Part shown: positions 7,911 through 16,437 of the stretch, piece after piece | How positions within the stretch are numbered: position 1 is the first letter of the stretch | Layout: every line of letters begins with the position of its first letter | Notes under the pieces: model-generated | What the model was told of the DNA's origin: nothing | The model's database searches: none | The model's input: the letters and a program-made list of their open reading frames with translations, nothing else | NCBI RefSeq assembly: GCF_002286785.1 | Contig: NZ_MUJY01000163.1 | Span: 1 to 44,443, forward strand | DNA length: 44,443 nt | From: Pseudomonas sp. PIC25 | Lineage (GTDB): Bacteria; Pseudomonadota; Gammaproteobacteria; Pseudomonadales; Pseudomonadaceae | Direction of reading: 5' to 3' | Made by a program: the position numbers and the translations under genes

Positions 7911-8189
7911 ATGTCGCTTACCCGTTGGAATCCGCTGCGTGAATTCGATGATTTCTTCAACCATTATCCACGCCTGCTCGGCAAGAATTTCCCTTCCCTC
8001 AGCCAGGAGATGATGACCGCCACCGACTGGGCGCCGGCGGTGGATGTCAGTGAAACGCCAGAAGCCTACCTGATCAAGGCCGAGCTGGCTGGCGTGAAGC
8101 GCGAGGACATCCAGGTCAAGGTGGATGGCGGTCAGCTTTGCCTGCGTGGCGAGCGTTCGCCGCGCTCGCGGGACATCAGCGTCGAATGA
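7911..8189 (+). pseudogene. Hsp20/alpha-crystallin family protein with internal deletion
   Basis: The 92 residues start like class Hsp20 proteins (MSLTRWNPLREFDDFF) and enter the alpha-crystallin domain (DWAPAVDVSET..YLIKAELAGVKREDIQVKV). After LCLRGERS they jump to PRSRDISVE, which resembles a normal Hsp20 C-terminal tail with its IxI/V motif. Usual members are about 140-190 residues, so roughly 50 internal residues (the second half of the beta-sandwich) appear missing in frame. Small heat-shock proteins are ATP-independent holdases, and this one probably cannot fold normally. The ribosome-binding site AGAGGAGG is intact. I see no missing part in other frames downstream. Confidence 0.75.
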
Positions 8190-8300
8190 TGCAGCCGCCG
8201 GCCGGTTGGCGTCATGGGCCGGTGAATCTGGCGGCTTCGGCAGGCGGAGGAGGGAGCATCGGCGTTAGGCTCGAGGGACAAGAACGACGGAGCCTGTCCC

Positions 8301-9518
8301 ATGAACGTCGCCGTACTCGCCTTTCCGCTTTACGTTCTGCTGATGCTGCTGGAGCTGGCCTATGAGCGCCATGCCGGCCGGCACACCTACCGCCTCGCCG
8401 ATGCGAGCACCAGTATCAACACGGCGGTGCTGCGGGTACTGCAGGAAGGGCCGCTGCGGCTGCTGTTGATCGTTCCTTATGCCTGGCTCTACGAGCATGT
8501 CCGCCTGTTCGAGCTGGATGCGGCGTCGCCGTGGGTATGGCTGGGTGGCTTCGTGGCGGTGGACTTCTGTTTCTACTGGGCCCATCGCAGCCTGCATCGC
8601 TACAACCTGCTGTGGGGCGCGCACCAGCCGCACCATTCCAGCGAAGACTTCAACCTGTCCACGGCCTTGCGCAAAGGCGCCTTCCAGCCGGCCTTCGACT
8701 GGCCGTTCTATCTGCCGCTGGCGTTGCTCGGCGTACCGCTGCCGCTATTCCTGGTGCTGCTCGGCATCCAGTTGGCCTATCAGTTCTGGATTCATACCCA
8801 GCATGTCGGCCGCCTGGGTTGGCTGGAGCGGGTCTTGGTCACGCCCTCGCTGCACCGCGTCCATCATGGGCAGAACGCCTGCTATATCGACCGCAACCAT
8901 GGCGGCGTCTTCATCGTCTGGGACCGGCTGTTCGGTACCTTCGCCGAGGAATCCGAGCCGGTGTGTTACGGTGTGACAACGCCGGTGCGGACCTTCGATC
9001 CGATCCGGCTGCAGTTCTCCTGGTGGCGCCTGCTCTGGGACGATGCCCGGGCGACCCGGCGCTGGTGGGACAAGCTGCGTCTGTGGTGGATGCCGACGGG
9101 CTGGCGGCCGGCCGACGTGCTGTGCCGCCCTTGGCCGAAGATGGGCGAGGAAAAATTCGCCGAGCGTTACCCGCCCGGTCTACGTGGTTATGCCCTGGTG
9201 CAGTTCGTTGCGATCAATGCGCTGGCGCTGGGCTTTCTCGCCAGCGTCGCGCGGGCCGCGTTCTGGGAGCCTTGGCTGCTGGCGTTTTCGATTCTCGCAG
9301 GTTGTGTCGGCCTCGGCCTGCTGTTCGAAGGCCATGCCGGCGCAAGAGTGGTGGAGATCGCCAGGTTGACGGGCATGGCGCTGCTGGCGTTGGTGTGGAG
9401 TCTGTGGCTGACGTCGGGCCAGCAGGCCTGGGGGCTTGGGTTGGCCGGCTTCTGTGTGGTCAGTCTGTTCTGGTTGCGTGGATCGAGGGGAAAGCCTTCG
9501 GCGCTGGGCCAACGCTAG
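8301..9518 (+). CDS. Sterol desaturase / fatty acid hydroxylase family membrane protein
   Basis: The 405-residue integral membrane protein has the eight-histidine di-iron pattern of the family: HRSLH, HQPHH and HRVHH, with further His in FWIHTQH and NHGG. Membrane segments lie at the N-terminus, around the His boxes and in four or so C-terminal stretches. Relatives oxidise lipid substrates using O2. The precise substrate is unknown; ether-lipid or ornithine-lipid hydroxylation are options. The stop (TAG 9516-9518) overlaps the stop of the convergent PanZ-like gene. Confidence 0.85.
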   Translation: MNVAVLAFPLYVLLMLLELAYERHAGRHTYRLADASTSINTAVLRVLQEGPLRLLLIVPYAWLYEHVRLFELDAASPWVWLGGFVAVDFCFYWAHRSLHRYNLLWGAHQPHHSSEDFNLSTALRKGAFQPAFDWPFYLPLALLGVPLPLFLVLLGIQLAYQFWIHTQHVGRLGWLERVLVTPSLHRVHHGQNACYIDRNHGGVFIVWDRLFGTFAEESEPVCYGVTTPVRTFDPIRLQFSWWRLLWDDARATRRWWDKLRLWWMPTGWRPADVLCRPWPKMGEEKFAERYPPGLRGYALVQFVAINALALGFLASVARAAFWEPWLLAFSILAGCVGLGLLFEGHAGARVVEIARLTGMALLALVWSLWLTSGQQAWGLGLAGFCVVSLFWLRGSRGKPSALGQR

Positions 9519-9913
9519 AGCGATTCCATCGGTAATTGCAGGCGCGCCGCCAGCGCCTGGCTTTCCAGATGACCGTCCGGGGCCGCCAGATGCAGCGGCT
9601 TACCCGCCTCGAACGCCAACCGCCGGGCTTCGTCGAGCAGGCGCCGGCCGACGCCACGGCCGCGCGTGACCCGGCGCACGCAGAGATGGGACAGGACCCA
9701 GCGATCCGCGTACTTCCGCAGGCGGCCGGCGCCCAGCAGGCGGTCATTGAATCGACCGGCGATAAACGTACCGTCATCCAGGCAGGCAGCGATCAGGCTA
9801 CCGGTATCGGCATGGGGGACGATCAGCCAAGCCGGCGCATCGGCGTAAATCTTCGCCAGGTCGGCGCGATCCTGTTCGCTCGGGGCACTGACGGCTTCGA
9901 CGATCACGGGCAT
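9515..9913 (-). CDS. PanZ/PanM-like GNAT acetyltransferase (acetyl-CoA sensor)
   Basis: The 132-residue GNAT-fold protein resembles PanZ in SEQDRADLAKIY, FIAGRFNDRLLGAGR and the acetyl-CoA loop VTRGRGVGRRLL. In enterics PanZ binds acetyl-CoA and promotes maturation of PanD (aspartate decarboxylase) in pantothenate synthesis. The ATG at 9913 has GAGGAG at good spacing, while the longer open frame upstream lacks one. It is divergent from the his genes. Whether it acts on PanD in this organism is inferred. Confidence 0.75.
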   Translation of the reverse strand: MPVIVEAVSAPSEQDRADLAKIYADAPAWLIVPHADTGSLIAACLDDGTFIAGRFNDRLLGAGRLRKYADRWVLSHLCVRRVTRGRGVGRRLLDEARRLAFEAGKPLHLAAPDGHLESQALAARLQLPMESL

Positions 9914-9990
9914 GGGCGGGCTCCTCGGCTGGGGGGTGAAGTGTAAACCCGGCCGACCGCCGCCGGTAGCCGCGCCCCCGGCCTCGCGCC

Positions 9991-9996
9991 TATAAT
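9991..9996 (+). promoter_or_regulatory. Candidate -10 of hisB promoter
   Basis: A perfect TATAAT lies 39 bp before the hisB ATG. No recognisable -35 hexamer is seen 16-18 bp upstream in this very GC-rich spacer. Confidence 0.45.
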
Positions 9997-10034
9997 GGCG
10001 GCCTTTTCCCCTTGAGTTTTTCGTGGAGCTGGTG

Positions 10035-10628
10035 ATGGCCGAACGTACGGCATCCGTCGAGCGCAACACCCTGGAGACCCAGATCAAGGTCTCGATCAAC
10101 CTGGATGGCACCGGTAAGGCGCGCTTCGATATCGGCGTACCCTTCCTCGAGCACATGCTCGACCAGATCGCCCGTCATGGCTTGATCGACCTGGACATCG
10201 AGTGCAAGGGCGATCTGCATATCGACGACCACCACACCGTGGAAGACGTCGGCATCACCCTGGGCCAGGCCTTCGCCAAGGCCATCGGCGACAAGAAGGG
10301 CATCGTTCGCTACGGGCATTCCTACGTGCCGCTGGATGAAGCGTTGTCCCGCGTGGTGATCGATTTCTCCGGCCGTCCCGGCCTGCAGATGCACGTACCC
10401 TTCACCCGTGCGGTGGTCGGCGGTTTCGACGTGGACCTGTTCCAGGAGTTCTTCCAGGGCTTCGTCAACCATGCTCTGGTTACCCTGCACATCGACAACC
10501 TGCGCGGGCACAACACCCACCACCAGATCGAGACGGTGTTCAAGGCGTTCGGCCGCGCGCTGCGCATGGCGATCAGCCTGGACGAGCGCATGGCCGGGCA
10601 GATGCCCTCCACCAAAGGTTGCCTCTGA
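10035..10628 (+). CDS. hisB: Imidazoleglycerol-phosphate dehydratase HisB
   Basis: HisB dehydrates imidazole glycerol phosphate, the sixth step of histidine synthesis. The 197 residues are the monofunctional dehydratase, with metal-binding repeats [18 protein letters not shown] and [13 protein letters not shown] at six-base spacing supports the ATG at 10035; a GTG four codons earlier has none. Its TGA overlaps the hisH ATG by one base (TGATG), so the two are coupled. Confidence 0.97.
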   Translation: MAERTASVERNTLETQIKVSINLDGTGKARFDIGVPFLEHMLDQIARHGLIDLDIECKGDLHIDDHHTVEDVGITLGQAFAKAIGDKKGIVRYGHSYVPLDEALSRVVIDFSGRPGLQMHVPFTRAVVGGFDVDLFQEFFQGFVNHALVTLHIDNLRGHNTHHQIETVFKAFGRALRMAISLDERMAGQMPSTKGCL

Positions 10629-11266
10629 TGCAGACGGTTGCTGTCATCGACTACGGCATGGGCAACCTTCACTCGGTGGCCAAGGCCCTCGAGCACGTGG
10701 GCGCCGGCAAGGTGCAGATCACCAGCGATGCCGCCGTGATCCGCGAGGCCGACCGGGTGGTGTTTCCCGGCGTCGGCGCGATTCGCGACTGCATGGCGGA
10801 GATTCGCCGGCTCGGCTTCGACACGCTGGTCCGCGAGGTGAGCGTCGACCGGCCGTTCCTCGGCATCTGCGTGGGCATGCAGGCCCTGCTGGAGCACAGC
10901 GAAGAGAACGGCGGGGTCGACTGCATCGGCCTGTTCCCCGGACAGGTGCGTTTCTTCGGTAAGGATCTGCACGAGGACGGTGAGCACCTCAAGGTGCCGC
11001 ACATGGGCTGGAACGAGGTCCGGCAGGCCGTCGACCACCCGCTCTGGCACAACATCCCGGACATGGGCCGCTTCTACTTCGTACACAGCTATTACATCGA
11101 GGCCGGCAATCCGCGCCAGGTCGCCGGGCGCGGGCATTACGGCGTCGATTTCGCCGCCGCGCTGGCCGACGGTTCGCGCTTCGCCGTGCAATTCCACCCG
11201 GAAAAGAGCCATACCCACGGCCTGCAACTGCTGCAGAACTTCGCCGCCTGGGATGGACGCTGGTGA
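10628..11266 (+). CDS. hisH: Imidazole glycerol phosphate synthase, glutaminase subunit HisH
   Basis: HisH is a class I glutamine amidotransferase that releases ammonia for HisF. Visible features are the nucleophile elbow GICVGMQ (Cys), FPGVGAI near the N-terminus and the QFHPEKSH His/Glu pair. Its length (212) is normal. It starts at the ATG overlapping the hisB stop. An upstream TTG in the same frame would be inside hisB and is unlikely. Confidence 0.97.
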   Translation: MQTVAVIDYGMGNLHSVAKALEHVGAGKVQITSDAAVIREADRVVFPGVGAIRDCMAEIRRLGFDTLVREVSVDRPFLGICVGMQALLEHSEENGGVDCIGLFPGQVRFFGKDLHEDGEHLKVPHMGWNEVRQAVDHPLWHNIPDMGRFYFVHSYYIEAGNPRQVAGRGHYGVDFAAALADGSRFAVQFHPEKSHTHGLQLLQNFAAWDGRW

Positions 11267-11270
11267 GCAG

Positions 11271-11328
11271 CAAGCTTCAAGCGGCAAGCCACAAGCTTGA
11301 TGCGTGCCTGCTTGCAGCTTGCCGCTCT
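11271..11328. repeat. REP-like inverted repeat between hisH and hisA
   Basis: GCGGCAAGCCACAAGC (11281-11296) and GCTTGCAGCTTGCCGC (11310-11325) form inverted arms matching at 14 of 16 positions. The motif (CTTGCAGCTTG.CGC) recurs at the thiI end and before typA. The element lies inside an otherwise tight his operon, directly before the hisA leader, and could fold as an mRNA hairpin. Confidence 0.75.
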
Positions 11329-11350
11329 TTTTGACGTTAGGAAAAAAGCA

Positions 11351-12094
11351 ATGCTGATTATCCCCGCTATCGATCTGAAGGACGGCGCCTGCGTACGTCT
11401 GCGCCAAGGCCGCATGGAAGATTCCACGGTGTTCTCCGATGACCCGGTGAGCATGGCCGCCAAGTGGGTCGAGGCCGGTTGCCGGCGTCTGCACCTGGTC
11501 GACCTGAACGGTGCCTTCGAAGGGCAGCCGGTGAACGGCGAGGTAGTCACCGCCATCGCCAAGCGCTATCCGGAACTGCCGATCCAGATCGGCGGCGGCA
11601 TCCGTTCGCTGGAAACCATCGAGCACTACGTCAAGGCCGGGGTCAGCTACGTGATCATCGGCACCAAGGCGGTGAAGCAGCCGGAATTCGTCGGCGAAGC
11701 CTGCCGCGCCTTCCCCGGCAAGGTCATCGTCGGCCTGGATGCGAAGGACGGGTTCGTCGCCACCGACGGCTGGGCGGAAGTCAGTCAGGTGCAGGTCATC
11801 GATCTGGCCAAGCGCTTCGAGGCCGATGGCGTTTCGGCGATCGTCTACACCGACATCGCCCGCGACGGCATGATGCAGGGCTGCAACGTCCCGGCCACGG
11901 CGGCGCTCGCCAACGCCACGAAGATCCCGGTGATCGCCTCCGGCGGCATCCATAACATCGGCGACATCCAGGCGCTGCTGGACGCCAACGCCCCCGGCAT
12001 CATCGGCGCGATCACCGGCCGTGCGATCTACGAGGGCACCCTCGACGTCGCCGAGGCCCAGGCGATCTGCGACCTGAAATACAAAGTCGAGTAA
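11351..12094 (+). CDS. hisA: Phosphoribosylformimino-5-aminoimidazole carboxamide ribotide isomerase HisA
   Basis: HisA performs the Amadori isomerisation of ProFAR to PRFAR. The (beta/alpha)8 barrel of 247 residues has catalytic Asp in PAIDLKDG and in YTDIARDG, plus phosphate loops QIGGGIRS and IASGGIHN. The true start is the ATG at 11351, preceded by TAGGA; the frame is open upstream only through the REP-like repeat. It shares the four-gene his group with hisB, hisH and hisF. Confidence 0.97.
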   Translation: MLIIPAIDLKDGACVRLRQGRMEDSTVFSDDPVSMAAKWVEAGCRRLHLVDLNGAFEGQPVNGEVVTAIAKRYPELPIQIGGGIRSLETIEHYVKAGVSYVIIGTKAVKQPEFVGEACRAFPGKVIVGLDAKDGFVATDGWAEVSQVQVIDLAKRFEADGVSAIVYTDIARDGMMQGCNVPATAALANATKIPVIASGGIHNIGDIQALLDANAPGIIGAITGRAIYEGTLDVAEAQAICDLKYKVE

Positions 12095-12151
12095 CGCCGC
12101 TACACGCGCAAGCTCAAGCACGATGGCCCGTCGTGCGATTCGGAGAACAGC

Positions 12152-12922
<771 letters not shown>

Positions 12923-12932
12923 GCGTTCTGCG

Positions 12933-12958
12933 GGCGGCCGCGCTTCGGAGCGGTCGCC
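12933..12958 (+). terminator. Stem-loop after hisF
   Basis: A GC-rich imperfect inverted repeat (GGCGGCCGC...GCGGTCGCC) lies 10 bp after the hisF stop. No T-run follows, so termination is uncertain. Confidence 0.35.
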
Positions 12959-12998
12959 TGATTTGCGTCAAGGCCCACCCGGCCTGCCTCGTTACTAT
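12958..12998 (+). promoter_or_regulatory. Candidate Anr-type box and -10 upstream of solute-binding gene
   Basis: CTGAT-TTGC-GTCAA (12958-12971) matches the Anr/Fnr consensus at 8 of 10 positions. A TACTAT -10 at 12993-12998 places the box centre close to -41 from the expected start, the class II activator position. The first solute-binding gene begins at 13182, leaving a leader of about 175 nt that contains a small AT-rich dyad (CACAT-ATTAA-ATGTG, 13051-13065). Confidence 0.4.
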
Positions 12999-13181
12999 CC
13001 TGCCGACAGCGTACCGGTCAGAACCTGGCCGTCTATTTCGCTGCTGCCCGCACATATTAAATGTGTTGTTGTAAGCGACATTCCTGTGCGGTAGTCCACA
13101 AATGGATTCGGTGTTATCGGCTAGATTCCGCCGCCGCGCTTGTCCTCACATTTCACTCCCACTCTGCGACATGGAGTCCCT

Positions 13182-13919
13182 ATGCCTATCTTCCGGCTAC
13201 TCGCCGCCGTCTGTCTGTTCTGCCTGGCCGCTCCCCTGCGGGCCGAGTCCCTGGTCCTGCTCACCGAGAATCTGGCGCCCTTCAACATGGCGGCCAACGG
13301 CAGCAATTTCGCTCGCGACGAGGGCATCCAGGGCATCAGTGCCGATACGCTGCGCGGCATGTGCCGGCGCGCGGCGGTCGAGTGCCAGTTGATCCTGCGG
13401 TTCCCCTGGGAGCGCGTCTATCAGCAGGCGCTCGATGAGGCGGGCTACGGCATCTTTTCCACCGCACGGACGCCGGAGCGGGAAAACCTATTCAAGTGGG
13501 TCGGCCCCATCGCCAGCAACGACTGGGTGCTGTTCGCCCTGCCGGACAGCCCGATCCAGCTCAACAATCTCCAGGATGCCGCGCGTTATCGCATCGGCGG
13601 CTATAAGGATGACGCCAAGAGCCGCTACCTCACCGACCGTGGCCTGACCGTGCAGACCGCCCTGCGCGACAACGAAAACGTGCGCAAGCTGATGAAGGGG
13701 CAGATCGACCTCTGGGTTACTGCCGACCCCAACGGGCGTTACGTGGCGAAGCAGGAAGGTCTGGATGGACTCAAAGTGGTGCAGCGCTTGTACACCGCCG
13801 AGCTTTACTTGGCGCTGAATCGCGATACGCCGGACGAGCTGGTTCAGAAGTTGCAGAAAGCCTTGGACGAGATGCGGGAAGCGGGGGAGTTGCAGACGAT
13901 CAAGGCACGCTATCTTTAG
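13182..13919 (+). CDS. Periplasmic solute-binding protein, family 3 type (paralogue 1 of 3)
   Basis: The 245-residue protein has a clear signal peptide (MPIFRLLAAVCLFCLAAPLRA). A family 3 (SBP_bac_3) fold follows, with VLLTENLAPFNMA, FPWERVY, FKWVGPI and GQIDLWVTADPNGRY. GGAG before the ATG at 13182 fixes the start. Such proteins usually bind amino acids for ABC importers, but no permease or ATPase gene is near. It shares clear blocks with the two following genes. A sensory or scavenging role is possible. Confidence 0.8.
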   Translation: MPIFRLLAAVCLFCLAAPLRAESLVLLTENLAPFNMAANGSNFARDEGIQGISADTLRGMCRRAAVECQLILRFPWERVYQQALDEAGYGIFSTARTPERENLFKWVGPIASNDWVLFALPDSPIQLNNLQDAARYRIGGYKDDAKSRYLTDRGLTVQTALRDNENVRKLMKGQIDLWVTADPNGRYVAKQEGLDGLKVVQRLYTAELYLALNRDTPDELVQKLQKALDEMREAGELQTIKARYL

Positions 13920-13928
13920 AGAAGGCCG

Positions 13929-13948
13929 ATGGCCTGGCGCCATTTTTT
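13929..13948 (+). terminator. Weak rho-independent terminator after first solute-binding gene
   Basis: ATGGC-CTGGC-GCCAT is followed directly by a run of six T. The stem has only five pairs. If active, it would separate the first paralogue from the second. Confidence 0.5.
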
Positions 13949-14026
13949 CGCCATTATCACTGGGCTAGGATGGTGGCGCTGGGTATGCTGCATGTCTCCT
14001 TTTCAAAAAAGAATGCGAAATAGATC

Positions 14027-14782
14027 ATGTGTAAACGCTTTCTGTTGGGGCTCGCTTGCATCGTTTTGGTGCTTGCAGGCGCTGCCCATGCTGAGGTGGA
14101 CCCAAACTACGAGGTGGTGCTGCTGACGGAAAACTTCCCGCCTTACAACATGGCGACCAACGGTAAGAATTTCGCGCAAAACGAGAACATTTCCGGCATC
14201 GCTACGGAGATCGTTCGTGAGATGTTCGAGCGTGCGGGTGTGAAGTACAGCCTGACTCTACGTTTTCCCTGGGACCGCATCTACAAGCTAGCCTTGGAGA
14301 AGCCCGCTCACGGCGTGTTCGTGACCGCGCGGCTGCCGGAGCGAGAGGAGTTGTTCAAGTGGGTAGGGCCGATAGGGCCGGACGATTGGGTGATGCTGGC
14401 CAGGGCGGACAGCCCCATTACGCTGGCCAGCCTGGCGGAAGCCAAGGCCTACCGGGTCGGCGCCTACAAGGGCGATGCGATTGCCGAATACCTGCAGGAA
14501 AACGGCCTGGAGCCGATCACCTCACTGCGTGACCAGGAGAACGCCCACAAGCTGGTGCGTGGGCAGATCGACCTCTGGGCCACCGGCGATCCCGCCGGGC
14601 GCTATCTGGCACGCCAGGAAGGTGTGTCCGGGCTGAAGACCGTATTGCGTTTCGACAGTGCCAAACTCTATCTGGCGCTGAACAAGGAGGTACCGGACGA
14701 AGTCGTGGCGAAATTGCAGTCCGCACTGGACGGGTTGCGCGCCGAGGGCTTCGTCGATGGTGTCTTCGACCGCTACCTGTAA
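14027..14782 (+). CDS. Periplasmic solute-binding protein, family 3 type (paralogue 2 of 3)
   Basis: The 251-residue protein has a signal peptide ending AGAAHA and the same blocks as its neighbours: VLLTENFPPYNMA, LRFPWDRIYKLAL, LFKWVGPIG, GQIDLWATGDPAGRYLARQEG and KLYLALNKEVPDE. The ligand is unknown. The conserved ending (GFVDGVFDRYL) is nearly shared with paralogue 3, so 2 and 3 look like the most recent duplication. Confidence 0.8.
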   Translation: MCKRFLLGLACIVLVLAGAAHAEVDPNYEVVLLTENFPPYNMATNGKNFAQNENISGIATEIVREMFERAGVKYSLTLRFPWDRIYKLALEKPAHGVFVTARLPEREELFKWVGPIGPDDWVMLARADSPITLASLAEAKAYRVGAYKGDAIAEYLQENGLEPITSLRDQENAHKLVRGQIDLWATGDPAGRYLARQEGVSGLKTVLRFDSAKLYLALNKEVPDEVVAKLQSALDGLRAEGFVDGVFDRYL

Positions 14783-14874
14783 GTGGGCCGGCTGCCACCG
14801 GCCTGGGCCAGGATGGGCCGGATACACCCCAAGGGATGGTGACAATCAAAACAACGATGGGGAGCGCTGCAGTC

Positions 14875-15630
14875 ATGCTGAAACTGTTGAAAAGGGCCGT
14901 TCTGCTGGGTTTGGTGATGGGGGCCAGCGTGGCCCGTGCCGAGTTGCCGCCTGACTACAAGGTGGTGCTGCTGACGGAAAACTTCCCGCCTTTCAACATG
15001 GCGGTGGACGACAAGAACTTTGCCCGCGACGAGGGTATCGACGGGATCAGCGCCGATATCGTTCGCGAGATGTTCAAGCGGGCCGGCATCAACTATACCC
15101 TCAGCCTGCGCTTCCCCTGGGACCGCCTGTATCGTCTGACCCTCGAAAAGCCGAACTACGGTCTTTTCTCCACGACTTTCACGCCCGAGCGCGAGCCGCT
15201 GTTCAAATGGGTGGGGCCGTTGGGGAGCACGTCCTGGGTATTGGTCGCGGGGCCGGATAGCAAGATCAATGTCAACTCGCTGGAAGAGGCCGCCAAATTC
15301 AAGATTGGCGCCTACAAGAACAACGCGGTGACGCAGCACCTGGAAAGCAAGAACATTCCCATGGTGGTTGCCTTGCGCGACCAGGAGAACGCCCGCAAGC
15401 TGGCCAAGGGACAGATCGACCTGTGGGCCACCGATGATCCTGCTGGTCGCTACATGGCCCGCCAGGAAGGGATCAGCGGTCTGCGGATTGTCATGACGTT
15501 CAACAAGGCCGAGCTTTACCTGGCGCTGAACAAGGACACGCCGGACGAAGTGGTACAACGTCTGCAGAAAGCGCTCGATGAGCTGCGTGCCGAAGGCTTC
15601 GTCGACGACATCACCAAGAACTACCTCTGA
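14875..15630 (+). CDS. Periplasmic solute-binding protein, family 3 type (paralogue 3 of 3)
   Basis: The 251-residue protein has a signal peptide ending ASVARA. It repeats VLLTENFPPFNMAVDDKNFARDEGI, LRFPWDRLYRL, LFKWVGPLG and GQIDLWATDDPAGRYMARQEG. The ATG at 14875 was chosen because a GGGGAG lies upstream and it begins the signal peptide; an ATG six codons earlier has no ribosome-binding site. It is convergent with the YibQ-like gene. Confidence 0.8.
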   Translation: MLKLLKRAVLLGLVMGASVARAELPPDYKVVLLTENFPPFNMAVDDKNFARDEGIDGISADIVREMFKRAGINYTLSLRFPWDRLYRLTLEKPNYGLFSTTFTPEREPLFKWVGPLGSTSWVLVAGPDSKINVNSLEEAAKFKIGAYKNNAVTQHLESKNIPMVVALRDQENARKLAKGQIDLWATDDPAGRYMARQEGISGLRIVMTFNKAELYLALNKDTPDEVVQRLQKALDELRAEGFVDDITKNYL

Positions 15631-15663
15631 CCGATCCCGATCGGGTTCCCGACAGGGAGCCCG

Positions 15664-16434
15664 TCAGCGGTAGATGCCCGCCTTCCCGTGCGCAGCCATT
15701 GCCCGATTGCCGCGCACGGCGATCATCTGCCTGATCTCTATCCATTCGATACCCTGTGCGGCGAGCCGCGGCAGCTCGCGTTCGAGCACGGCCAGGGTGG
15801 ACGGGTAGGGGTGCCCGATCATCACCGCCGATCCCTGCCGGCGTGCCAGTTCGACGGCTCGCTCGAACTGTCGGGCGATGGCTTCGGGTGACGGATCGTC
15901 ATCGAGGAAGATATCGCGCGACAGGCTGGCCAGGCCAATGCGCTGGGCTTCGGCGGCGGCGTGGGTGCTGGCGCTGGTCCGGCTGTCGAGAAAGAACAGA
16001 TGGCGGCGCTGCAGTTCGTTCATCAGTCCGGCCATGGGCGGTATATCGGCAGTCATCCGGCTACCCATGTGGTTGTTCAGGCCACGGGCATGGGGCACGG
16101 CACGCAAGGCGGCCTCGATGCGCTCGAAGCGCTCGGCGGCCGGCTGTTCGGGGTGCCAGGAAAAAGGCCCTTCGGCAGGGTCCATGGGCAAGTGCAGCAT
16201 GACCGTCTTACCGGCGGCGTATGCCTCCCGGGCCAGTTCGGTGGCGTGAGGTGTGTCCGGCAGGATGGCCATCGCCACGGGGCCGGGCAGGGCCAGGACG
16301 CGGCGGTCGCGCGTCAGGTTCTGGCCGAGGTCGTCGATGACCAGGCTGAGCCGGGCGGAATGACTTCGGGGCGCCGAAGGCTGGGCACAGGCCATTGCCG
16401 CGCCCAGCAGCAGTAGCAGCGCCCAACCCCGCAC
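15664..16434 (-). CDS. Divergent polysaccharide deacetylase family protein (YibQ-like)
   Basis: The 256-residue exported protein has a signal peptide ending AMACA. The divergent polysaccharide deacetylase domain (DUF610/YibQ) shows SLVIDDLGQN, VAMAILPDTPHA, HLPMDP and LNNHMGSRMT, and GHPYPSTLAVLE near the end. These follow the family's Asp/His metal-binding pattern, but the real substrate is not established. It starts with GTG at 16434, only 3 nt after the ctpA stop, so it is co-transcribed with ctpA and the EnvC-like gene. Peptidoglycan or another envelope glycan is a reasonable guess. Confidence 0.85.
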   Translation of the reverse strand: MRGWALLLLLGAAMACAQPSAPRSHSARLSLVIDDLGQNLTRDRRVLALPGPVAMAILPDTPHATELAREAYAAGKTVMLHLPMDPAEGPFSWHPEQPAAERFERIEAALRAVPHARGLNNHMGSRMTADIPPMAGLMNELQRRHLFFLDSRTSASTHAAAEAQRIGLASLSRDIFLDDDPSPEAIARQFERAVELARRQGSAVMIGHPYPSTLAVLERELPRLAAQGIEWIEIRQMIAVRGNRAMAAHGKAGIYR

Positions 16435-16437
16435 CGG

